A stretch of 64,000 nucleotides of DNA from Calycina herbarum (lineage: Eukaryota > Ascomycota > Leotiomycetes > Helotiales > Pezizellaceae), in assembly GCA_001414485.1 (NCBI GenBank), contig LLEY01000105.1, forward strand, positions 153,084 through 217,083, in the 5' to 3' direction. Within the stretch, counting starts at the first letter, position 1, and every line of letters starts with the position of its first letter. The translations under genes and the position numbers were made by a program. The notes under the pieces are model-generated. The model saw only the letters and a program-made list of their open reading frames with translations, was not told the origin of the DNA and ran no database searches. Positions 51,133 to 59,618 of the stretch are shown in pieces.

Positions 51133-51407
51133 TATAACGGTATAAAACAGATACTACTATAAAAGAGGTATATAGAAGTACGTTCGATAGAATAACATAT
51201 CTGAATACTAGGCTCTAATACGAAGGAAAAGACTAAATTAGTCTTTCTCGATAGAGAGAAGGCAGCTATTTATAAGAGGTTCGGATAATAGTAAGTCCGG
51301 AAGCTATCTAGCTTTTCTAAAACCTGAAACAACATCTGTATCGTATCCTATTCAGTATATAGACTCGGCAATTCCAATTCCGATCAATTCCTAATAGTTC
51401 TATTATA
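51133..51407 (-). repeat. Family C 5' LTR (full copy)
   Basis: A 275-bp LTR partner of 24474-24748, ending CTATTATA and followed by TSD AGTTC. It contains the palindrome GACTAAATTAGTC. Confidence 0.9.
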
Positions 51408-51412
51408 AGTTC

Positions 51413-51900
51413 TAGTTATTATAGAATAACTTACAAAGTATATAATTTTAGTACTATATATAGAGTTAAGTATAGCTAAGGAATTAGCTTTTATATTCCT
51501 TAGAGAAGTAGTTTTAAAACATAGACTACTAAAAGAAATTCTCTTAGACAGAGATAAGTTCTTTATCTTAAAGTTTTAAGTAGCTCTTATAAAACAACTA
51601 AGAGCGAAAAGAAAGCTATCTATAGCTTTCTACTTATAAATAAATAGAGGAAATAATATATAAATTAAGTAGTTAAAATATATCTTTATTATTATATAAC
51701 CTACTAGTAGAATAACTAGGTTAAATTACTACTACTAGTATAATTTACTTATAATAGTTTAATAATAGAAATAACACTTATTATACTATTCTATACTAAC
51801 TTTAGATATGAATTAATAGTATATTAAGAACTACTATCTATAACTATTAATAATTAGCTTACTTATATTTAGGTCTTAGAAATTAAAAAGCTATATAAAA
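51413..51900 (+). mobile_element. Continuation of split family B integrase
   Basis: Continues exactly from 24473 once the family C insertion is removed (GTTCTA then GTTATTATAGAAT, matching about 34914 in the 30278 copy). It carries the integrase core and stops abruptly at about 51900, where an earlier part of integrase is repeated. Confidence 0.85.
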
Positions 51901-52744
51901 ATTTTAAATCGCTCTTATAGAACGATTAGATACGAAGAGAAAGCTATTAATAGCTTTTTACTTATAAATAAATAGAGAAAACGAACGTATAAACTAAGTT
52001 ATTAAAACATATCTTCGTTATTACGTGAACTACTAGTAAAACAACTAGGTAGAACTACTGCTTTTAGTATAGTTTACTTATAATAGTTTAGTAATAGAAA
52101 TAACACTTATTATACTATTCTATACTAACTTTAGATATAAATTAGTAGTATATTAAGAACTATTATCTACAACTATTAATAACTAGCTTACTTATATTTA
52201 GGTCTCGAGAATTAAAGAGTTATATAGAGAACTTATAGAGAACTTATAGTTTATAGTTAAAAGGAATATATACTACTATAATAAACGACGTAGTTAGAAG
52301 CTAATACTAAAAGAGAGAGATAAAGTCTACTTAGTATAGAAGAATATTAATATAAAAAGACTAAGTAATAAACTAGATTATAAGAAACTTAGACTATTTA
52401 AAATTAAACGAGTTAGAGAACCTTTAAATTATAAACTAGTACTACTAAAGATAATAAATATCTATCTAGTATTCTATATATCTTTACTTAAACTAGTATT
52501 ACTAGGAGTACTACTAGCTCTACTTATAGAAATTCAACTAGTAAACCTAAATGTTGAATATAAAGTTAAGAGGATTCTTAACTATAGACTTATTAGAGAA
52601 TAAGTTAAGTATTTAATTAAATAGTTAGATTACTTATATTTAGAGAATACTTAGAAACCTAGAAAAAACCTTAACTAGTATTTAGAGGAACTTCAGGAGT
52701 TCTACTACTAAAACCTAGAGTTACCTATATCTCGTAGTTAGAAG

Positions 52745-53040
52745 AGAAGGTCTTAAGAAAGGCTAAGTTAAGAGATAGCTTAGTAACAAAAGCGGAGCTA
52801 CTAGAGGAGAGAGAGGCTACTAGCTAGGTAACCTCTGTCTCTCTTTACTCTTTCTCTTCTCTTTCTCTCTCTTTAGCTTTATTAAGCTTTTATAGCTTAG
52901 TAAGACTATAATAGAGTATCTCTTACTCTCGCTTAGTAAGGAAGTGTTACTATTTCCGTAGTCGGAGGATTTTCTATATAGCTTCTTTCTAAACCTTATA
53001 AGCTGCCTTCTTCTTCTGTTATAACCGTCGCTTCTAGGTA
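52745..53040 (-). pseudogene. Antisense coiled-coil ORF of family B (fragment copy)
   Basis: Minus strand: KILRLRK followed by two TAG codons, then HFLTKRE, and further on a Lys/Glu/Arg-rich run. It aligns with the antisense ORFs at 35899 and 49983. Several stops. Ends approximate. Confidence 0.5.
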
Positions 53041-53372
53041 TTAAGAGATTCCTACTTAAAAAGTAAGAGTATTCGGTTTTGCTTCTTAATATTATAAGAT
53101 TTGCTCTTCCTAGTATATTTAGAGTACTTAGAGCTGCTAGTAATACTAATACATCGACGGCTAGTCTTCGTATTAATATAATAAGTATAAGGAATTATTT
53201 CACGTCTTATACGTTTAATATAGAGAGTATTAAGAATTCTATATTATTTAAGTCTGTCTTTTAGAAGAGGTGTTAACGATATAATAGAAGTAAGAGAGGC
53301 TACTAGCCTCTTAACGATATTTTCTTAGGCTATACTTAAGTGTACGGACACGCTAGTCTAAGAAGGGGATAG

Positions 53373-53836
53373 TGTTACGAATCACGGTTACGTAGTAAGT
53401 AGTCTAGACAGCGTTCTAATAAGATAAGGTATAACATCTAGGAATAGAAGGTAATATAGAAGGAAATCAGTAATACGAAAAGTATTTAAGGGTTTTAGGA
53501 TCTTACTATTATAAGACTATTAGAAGTCACGTACGGTTATGTAACGTGATCGCCTACATCGCTCTAATCGCTTTAATCGCAAGCGATATAAGCGACGCGG
53601 GCGATATAGGCGACGTACTTAGAGAATGAAGGTTCTATATAAGACTGGCACGTCTGCTATTAGATAGGAGCTTCGTGCTTAACTTTAGTTATTAATCTTA
53701 TTATCTTATTTAATATCTTTGATATAAGTAACGAGTTCACTTCTAAGTAAATAACCCGGCGTATCTGTACTTCTTACCTATATACTAACCTTCGAGACTT
53801 AGTCACCTTTGTTTAGTTAGTTTGAGTTTCGTTACA
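53373..53836 (+). repeat. Family B 3' LTR (fragment copy)
   Basis: A 464-bp LTR from TGTTACGAATCACGG to CGTTACA. It contains GCGAT/GCGAC repeats at about 53548-53615, TATATAA at 53636-53642 and an intact GTGCTTAA at 53675-53682. Confidence 0.85.
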
Positions 53837-54360
53837 GCCGCTGGTTTTGCTTTATTCAATTAATCTAGCTAAGCGCTTTTTACTATAGCCGAGGGTTATA
53901 GATCGCTATATAATACTGTTCTAAAAATTCTACAACCGTGAACTTGTTCTCTAAGTAAGCGTATTCTATCTAAGGAAAAATCCTTATAGCTACGTCTCCT
54001 AAGAGTCTTCTAAAAGCGTACTAGACTCTTTCCTTCTCTTATCTAATCGACGGACTGTTAATTTCTAGCTTCGCTTATAAAAGGCCTTTGAATTAAGAGA
54101 AGAGATTAGGCGTACTTCCGTCGTATCTTTCCAGGTATAGAAGACAGTGTTTTAGCTTACGATTAGTATTCGTGACTGATACTGGTGTCGAGGTAGACGT
54201 AGGCGTAGGTTGTGAAAGGTTAGAAGAAGGAAGTCTTCCTTCAAGCCTTATAAGAGCTTCTTCTTAACAGCTAGAAAGGTTAGCTATTAATTAGTTCTAA
54301 CTTTTAGTAAGAAGCTGTATCTCTTGCTGCTGCTGGTTAAACATGTCTATTAACTACTAC
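53837..54360 (-). pseudogene. Family E gag relic
   Basis: Minus strand. A Gln-rich coiled start (MFNQQQQEIQLL), then a Ser/Thr linker and the segment KLKHCLLYLERYDGS followed by FSQFKGLL. That segment is a typical capsid N-terminal region of fungal gypsy gag. Several TAG/TAA stops follow. The frame is cut at 53836 by the family B LTR, and nothing of pol remains here. Confidence 0.7.
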
Positions 54361-54615
54361 GGAGGTCCTTATACAGGTCTCTATACGTCTGCTAAATTTA
54401 TATCCTCTATTATATTTCTAGTCGTCTGCTATATACTTTAGACTGTCGTATTCGTATAAAACCTTGTGTTTTAACTATAAAGGATTTTCGTATAAGACCT
54501 TTTGTCTCAACTGTAAAAGATTTTCGTACTTATACCGTGTGTATAAAGAAGGTTCGAAGGATCTACTATATGTAGTTTGTTCGACGTGCTTAACAAGTAA
54601 ATGTGAGAGAGGATG

Positions 54616-54625
54616 AGTTAATTCT
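54616..54625 (-). promoter_or_regulatory. Predicted self-priming primer-binding site, family E
   Basis: On the minus strand AGAATTAACT starts 2 nt inside the LTR edge (54628). The same bases occur on the plus strand within the LTR at 54682-54691, so the LTR transcript would be complementary to the site. A TATATA lies about 24 nt upstream of that point (54710-54715, minus direction). Confidence 0.55.
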
Positions 54626-54627
54626 AA

Positions 54628-55023
54628 TGTTATAGGCCGAATACAAAGAGGTCAATGGATAAGGTTGTCTTTATTATAAGAAGAATTAACTAAGGAGAGA
54701 AGTCTATTCTATATACGAGGAAAGGGGTTTTATACGTAGAACCCCTTACGTCGAGGCCTCTAAGCTGAAGTCTCGTTACAGCTCTTCGTCATAGCTTTCG
54801 TCATAGTAAGTGTGAGCCGTAAGGAGCTGAAGTCTCGCCATAGTTCTCGTCATACCTTTCGTCATAGATCTACGTATCCACCGAGGTGATTACCGAGGTG
54901 GTTCCCAGGATCACGTGAAGTTACGTGAAGTCATGTTTCGTACGAAGGTACGTAAAGTTACGTAAAGTCACGTTTCGTACGAAGGTCAGTAGACCGAGTA
55001 CTCTTCAGGTGTAAATCGTCACA
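54628..55023 (-). repeat. Family E 5' LTR with internal tandem repeats
   Basis: A 396-bp LTR from TGTTATAGG to CGTCACA. Its partner is not in the window. Two internal duplications: 54763-54806 and 54825-54867 (AGCTGAAGTCTCG..GTCATAG), and 54911-54948 with 54949-54985 (about 37 bp each, ending TTTCGTACGAAGG). It is less AT-rich than the other LTRs and marks the right edge of the transposon block. Confidence 0.65.
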
Positions 55024-55623
55024 ATAAGGTACTATTCTACAAGCACTTCCTTTAGTGTATTTGTAGACGGCCGTACACCTACTATTTAATCTCGATAGGA
55101 AGATAAACATTTTCGGCACTGGTCTAAGGCCTAACGGGGGGGCTTCTAATTCATCTTCGCAAGATCAACGTCAAGAACCACTAGGCTACAAGAGCCCTTT
55201 AGCACTTGACACCGACCATAGATGATAGCCATCAATGTTGAGTCGCTATTCAACCGCATTTTATCCGCTACAACCTTCGCTTTTTGCAGTGGCTGTTATT
55301 TCAGAGAGTTGTCGAATTAGCGAAGGACAAAGGGTCTTTGTGTTAGGTTGAGACAAGAGGTTTGTTCTTAAGCGAACTTCTTTCAGAAATGCACGATTAA
55401 GACAAGCTAAGCTTAAAGAATCATGTACAATTACTTTTTCTCTTAGTTATTACTTTTCTTTCAGTTGTTAGCTTTACAAAAATCGTTGTAAGGGAAAGTG
55501 AGGAAAACACAACAATAATTGTTCATAAATTCCACATTCCCTCTTCATTTTCGTTCTTCGTTCCATATCCTCGCCTTCTATTCTGACGCCACATCAATTA
55601 CAAACCACTCAACACAATCCAAA
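55024..55623. other. Intergenic, host sequence right of the transposon block
   Basis: Base composition returns to normal. No gene is seen. The missing 5' half of the gene truncated at 6084 was looked for on the minus strand and not recognised. Confidence 0.5.
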
Positions 55624-56115
55624 ATGTCAAGAACCGGAGTTCCATACACCGAGATGGCGTGCTACTCCTCATACTGCTCAAGCAGTTATGGCAGTTATGG
55701 GAGCCTTTGCTACTCCCCCTCCTGTCCCCACCGGCAACGTAACGAATCTTTCAAACGGACTCTGGCCCTCCAACGCGATGTTCTTGCCTTTCAACAGGCT
55801 CGAGCTCAAAGTGCCGGACATGCCGTCTGCTTTGAGGTAGGATATGGAGGCGATTTAAAACTACGGCTGGAATTCGAAAGTTCGGAACCAGGGGACCCAG
55901 TCTTACCTCAAGACCCTCACTTCTTAACCGTTCCACCTCGTGATTTACGATCACGGTCATGGTCACGATCACGATCACGATTACGATCACAGTCACGGTC
56001 TAAGAATAAGGTTTTAGTTCGTGATCAAACTCGACCAGATGACCGAAGAGGCCATGGGATTGTAAGAGAAACGAGCGAAACTCTGGAAACACTCCTCTAT
56101 TTACTCTACGTGTAG
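55624..56115 (+). CDS. Small Ser/Tyr- and Arg/Ser-rich protein
   Basis: The ATG at 55624 (context CAAAATGTC) gives 163 residues; the frame is open further upstream, but only from a TTG. The N-terminus is Ser/Tyr/Cys-rich (YSSYCSSSYGSYGS). A helical stretch with KRTLALQRDVLAFQQARAQS follows, then a hydrophobic/acidic segment. An RS-type tract at about residues 108-125 is encoded by imperfect TCACGA hexamers (about 55945-56000). The last 11 codons lie in one arm of a 30-bp perfect inverted repeat (56063-56092). RS tracts occur in RNA-binding and splicing proteins, but no other domain is visible. I do not recognise the family. Confidence 0.5.
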   Translation: MSRTGVPYTEMACYSSYCSSSYGSYGSLCYSPSCPHRQRNESFKRTLALQRDVLAFQQARAQSAGHAVCFEVGYGGDLKLRLEFESSEPGDPVLPQDPHFLTVPPRDLRSRSWSRSRSRLRSQSRSKNKVLVRDQTRPDDRRGHGIVRETSETLETLLYLLYV

Positions 56116-56320
56116 CAACACCATGAGTTCCTTACTAAGAGACTGGTATCAAGGATCTATCTTTTTTTTAAAGAAAGTTATAGAACTTATAGAGATGGGG
56201 TAGAGCTTTAAGTGCGTTGCATAACTAGGGCGAAGCCCTCGCGTTGTAGTCAGATGTTTTACTTGTGTACTAAACAAACAAAACCCCGAGGTGTTTCCAG
56301 AGTTTCGCTCGTTTCTCTTA
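56063..56320. repeat. 30-bp perfect inverted repeat at the gene end
   Basis: Arms 56063-56092 and 56291-56320 are exact reverse complements, separated by 198 bp. The left arm encodes the C-terminus of the preceding ORF and the right arm lies in its 3' flank, so a transcript running through both could fold back. Confidence 0.85.
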
Positions 56321-57281
56321 TGTATTTCTGGGTGCTCTGGGTGTCCTGTTTGTAAGGCAGAGGATGCTGTTGATTCAGAAGTTGGTGGGCTTGATTCAGA
56401 GGCTGGTAGTGCGGAAGAAAGGAGTAAGGAAAGGTAGAATCGCCTTTACGTGGGCTGGAAACCTCCTTTTCGTTGTCTTAAATTCCCCTCATTATAGATC
56501 ACACTAGCTATAGTAGAGATAATCTAGAAAGCCTCAAGAGCTCTATTCTCCTCAAATTATTTTAAAATTATATTTATCTCTAACTATTTACTTCTCATTT
56601 GCTCATCTTGTGTAATATGAAAGTTTCAATTTCCAACTTCTTCATAAATACAAGGACTTTTCCGACCAACTGCGGCGGAGTGGTTCTAGTCTCTAGAGTG
56701 ACAAGCAACATGAACAAGTGTGATTATGTTGCTCCGATCTCATACGTTTCTTTTTCCTACTTCGTAGTAGACAATTGAACCGTATGATGGTACCTCATCT
56801 CCTCTCGTTGTTTTAAATCTAGCAGTATTAACCTAGCTAACCATGGACAATAGAAAGAATCTTTTCAGGTTGATACTGCCAAACTTTTAGAAGCCCACAA
56901 AGTCAGAACAGCGTAACTTTTATAGTAAACCGGAACTTCAGGTATTTACTGCCGATTCTGTTGACTACCGCGAGGCGACAATGATATTTATTTCGAGCTC
57001 GCTTGTCAATGTTGACAGTAAGAAATTGGTTTACCATTTGGTAAATGGCCAGTCCTTAAGAATTTGGCTAGTACAAACCCTAGGAGGCGTGTTGGCACCT
57101 GTCTCTTTTCCTGCTACTTTGGTTTATGAATCGATGAGGTGAAGGCGAGAAAGGGGTTTATGTGGGTCTCCGGAGCTTCTGAGGCGAGGCCTTAACGCCG
57201 AACGCTGAAATCGTCACTTGCGCCTCAAAGTCGTAACCTCCAAAACCATAACACTGTCCAACAACCACAAACATCGTCAAA
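56321..57281. other. Intergenic and KIN17 promoter region
   Basis: No gene or RNA recognised in this stretch of about 1 kb. It includes the upstream region of the KIN17 gene. Confidence 0.5.
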
Positions 57282-58366
57282 ATGCCAAAAGCCGAGGTTG
57301 GTTCGACCAAACATCTAAACAACAAGCTCAAGTCCAAAGGCCTCCAGCGGCTACGATGGTACTGTCAAGTAAGCCTTCCCTCACCCCTCCAACCTTTGCG
57401 CCCCTCCTACCTTTGCGCCCCTCCTAACATCGCCCCCAGATATGCGAAAAACAATGTCGCGACGAGAACGGCTTCAAAATGCATACGCAATCCGAATCGC
57501 ACGTCCGGAAAATGCTCGTAGTGGGCGAAGATCCCAAGAAATACATCAACGACTACAGCAACCAATTCCAGAAGGATTTTCTCCTCCTACTGCGCACATC
57601 CCACGGCGAGAAGAAGGTACAACTAAATCACTTCTACCAGGAGTATATCCATAATAAGGAACATATACATATGAATTCTACGAAATGGCCGAGTTTGACG
57701 GAGTTTGCGAAGTTCTTGGGGAGAGAGGGTATTTGTAGGGTCGAGGAGGATGAGAAGGGTGTGCATGTTGCTTGGATTGATAATAGCCCGGAGGCGTTGA
57801 GGAGGAGCGATGCGATTAGGAAGAAGGAGAGACAGGATAAGGGGGATGAGGAGAGGGAGCAGATGGCTATAAGGGCACAAGTCAAGAGGGCGAAGTTGGA
57901 TGCTGAGGGGAGGGGTGGGGAGGAGGAAGTCGATGAAGCGGAGAGGGAGTTGAAGAGGGAGGATGGGGAGAAGATCAAGCTTAGTTTTGGGGCGAAACCT
58001 GCTGCTGCGAAAGTAGAGTCGTTACCAACTCCAGCAGTTGATTCGAAGCTAGAAGCCTCGATATCACCGAAAGATGGATCGGAACAGGCCGAGTCAACAT
58101 TAAATACAACGGACTCGAAAGAAGCCCCTACAGCCGAACCAGCACAGCCCTCAGCGGCAAAGGTGTCTATGAAAATGGGATTCTCAAGCAAGCCTAAGAA
58201 TGTCTTCGCAGCAGCAAAGAAGAACGCTCTGGGTGGTAAAAAGGCTAGCCTCATCGAACAGCCAAAAAAGATGAGCGAGGCAGAACGAATAATGAAGGAA
58301 GAAATGGCAAAGAAAAGAGGACCTTCAGGATTTGGAAGACCTGCTCAGAAGAAACAAAAATTCTAG
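57282..58366 (+). CDS. KIN17: DNA/RNA-binding protein KIN17
   Basis: Exon 1 57282-57368, intron 57369-57439 (71 bp, GTAAGC..CCCCAG), exon 2 57440-58366; 337 residues. It starts MPKAEVGSTKHLNNKLKSKG, highly characteristic of KIN17. The splice joins WYCQ to ICEKQCRDENGFKMH, building a C2H2 zinc finger with C28, C31, H44 and H50. The conserved winged-helix-like region follows (about 51-160). The C-terminal half is a long charged helix, then a Lys-rich low-complexity tail ending with the GFGRPAQKKQK motif. KIN17 is nuclear, binds curved DNA and RNA, and is linked to replication, repair and pre-mRNA processing. The metazoan C-terminal KOW region is absent, as in other short fungal homologues. It converges on Spt4. 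Confidence 0.92.
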
Positions 58367-58666
58367 AGCGTTACATAGGGATTTTTCATGTATGGCGTTA
58401 TGGGCATGGGAAATTTGCATAGCGCGAAGGGTATGGATATAGGCGTCACTTTGAAAGATACCACTGCATGTATAATTGTAAAAATTATTCAAATTCGGAG
58501 ACACGTTACTCCTAGAACTCCTCCCGTTATGCGCCTGTTTTGTTTGTGTCAAATGTGATAAACCTCCCATGTTGCAGAATGCGATTTCGACACCATGGTT
58601 TCCCAATTCCTCACCCTTCAATCCACCCCAGGATATGCCCCTTCATACACCCTCTGCAAAAAACAT
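58367..58666. other. Convergent intergenic spacer (3' UTRs)
   Basis: 300 bp between the stop codons of KIN17 (plus) and Spt4 (minus); no other feature seen. Confidence 0.5.
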
Positions 58667-59145
58667 CTAATCAGCCTCCGTAGCAGTTCCATCTCTCCTA
58701 TTCCATATTAGCCCCCTTCCATCTTCCGTGCAACATCCAGGACAACTTACGGAATATACCTAATCCTAGCCTCCTCCTCCATAACAGCCACCACCTCATC
58801 TGGCAGCGTCCCACTAACCTTCGTCGCATAAACGCCCTTCACATACCCATCCAGACGCTGCCACTTCGCAACCCAGCTCTTACTCGGATCAGCGAGCGAT
58901 ATGAGGCCCTCGAAGACTTGGGATGTGCAATCAAAGAGGGTGTCGGAGGATCCTTGGATGTGAAGGAATTCTTCGCAGTTGGGACATCCTTCCTTGAGGA
59001 ATCGCTGGAGGAAAGGGTTAGCAGATGTACGAAATGGCGGAGGGGGAGATGAGGGGAGAGGTACGTTTTGGGTCATGACTATCGAGCAGACCATACACGC
59101 TCTTAGTTGACGGTGTTGACCTGCTGGAACGAAATTTTCTGCCAT
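58667..59145 (-). CDS. SPT4: Transcription elongation factor Spt4
   Basis: Three exons on the minus strand: 59145-59065, 59004-58751, 58697-58667. Introns are 59005-59064 (60 bp) and 58698-58750 (53 bp). The total of 366 nt gives 121 residues, near the family size. The first intron is a multiple of three, so the unspliced frame stays open and would wrongly insert 20 residues. Splicing gives [15 protein letters not shown]. The zinc ribbon is C17-x2-C20 and C34-x2-C37. The last exon supplies the typical ending [13 protein letters not shown], missed if the second intron is ignored. Spt4 pairs with Spt5 as DSIF and travels with RNA polymerase II and I during elongation. Start ATG at 59143-59145. 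Confidence 0.93.
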
Positions 59146-59618
59146 TTTGAGGATGTTTCCTTTGCTGAGATTTGTGAAATGGTTAGGGGTTGAGGTTGAA
59201 GATGCTCAAGCGATCTTTGTGAGGACGAGGTTCTGATATTTTGTTTTGGGGACAGGCTCTTTGACAGACAAGGCTGAGGTTCAAGGGTGATTTATGGCTG
59301 CCTTAGGCAGAACTTCAGGCGTGATATTTTCCTATATCGGACTTCACTCCCTCGAGGTAACTGTATGGTGAATTCACTGGAGTTTCTCATATTTTGAATA
59401 GCGTTAAATAAAGCTCTCGACTTCTCACTTCTTTTCATACGTAATGGAGAAAAGCCAATTGTGTAGAAGTTGGGAATCTGCACATGCTTTCTATCTCAAT
59501 CAACTAAGAACAAGCTGATAATGCTTGACTTGGTCATCTATCAAGTATCTTACATCTTTGTACAAGTCTAAACACTATATCATACACCCCTCAAACTTTT
59601 CGACATTTCACAAAGCCC
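59146..59618. other. Intergenic between Spt4 and MSW1
   Basis: Upstream region of Spt4 and 3' flank of the tryptophanyl-tRNA synthetase gene. A 63-codon minus-strand frame at 59292-59483 has no recognisable features. Confidence 0.5.

Larger units (their letters stand above)
24474..51407 (-). mobile_element. Full-length family C chromovirus, split by two nested insertions
   Basis: LTRs at 24474-24748 (3') and 51133-51407 (5') with the TSD AGTTC (24469-24473 and 51408-51412). Minus-strand orientation is shown by the purine-rich tract beside the left LTR (complement of TCCCCTCTTCTT) and by the primer site inside the right LTR. Removing family A copy 27525-40277 (TSD GTAAC) and family B copy 44373-51058 (TSD CTAGC) leaves about 7.5 kb. 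Reading leftward: 5' LTR, gag, protease, RT, RNase H, integrase, chromodomain, then a plus-strand antisense ORF, then the 3' LTR. Confidence 0.9.
51901..53836 (+). mobile_element. 3' fragment of a second family B element
   Basis: Starts inside integrase at a point equivalent to about 51570, so about 330 bp of integrase is duplicated at the junction. It runs through a chromodomain (about 52556-52680), the antisense coiled-coil relic (about 52745-53040, minus) and a 3' LTR at 53373-53836. The LTR is 464 bp with a different internal repeat (GCGAT-rich) from the split copy's LTR at 11383. It is therefore probably a different copy joined by recombination or deletion. Confidence 0.75.
6085..55023. 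mobile_element. RIP-degraded nest of transposons
   Basis: The whole stretch is repeat-derived. CpA and TpG are nearly absent, TpA is very common and CpG survives, which is the pattern left by repeat-induced point mutation. Long frames are broken by TAG/TAA where family members have Gln or Trp codons. Individual insertions can be unpacked because each carries two LTRs or TIRs and matching TSDs. I see no intact transposon gene and no host gene inside. Open frames of 61-82 codons at 15473-15721 (minus), 21667-21852 (minus) and 53079-53264 (plus) are by-products. Confidence 0.95.

Noticed and set aside
15473..53264. Open frames of 61-82 codons inside the block (15473-15721 minus, 21667-21852 minus, 53079-53264 plus)
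   Set aside because: They lie in wrong frames or strands relative to recognisable transposon domains and have no features of their own. The 21667 frame overlaps the transposase relic but does not carry its motifs.
6085..55023. Centromere or regional heterochromatin core
   Set aside because: RIP-degraded transposon clusters do form centromeres in some fungi, but sequence alone cannot show this. CENP-A or Hi-C data would be needed, so it is not called.
55940..56000. Tandem TCACGA-like hexamers as a possible CRISPR or satellite
   Set aside because: They are in frame and encode an RS tract; the organism is eukaryotic and there are no spacers.
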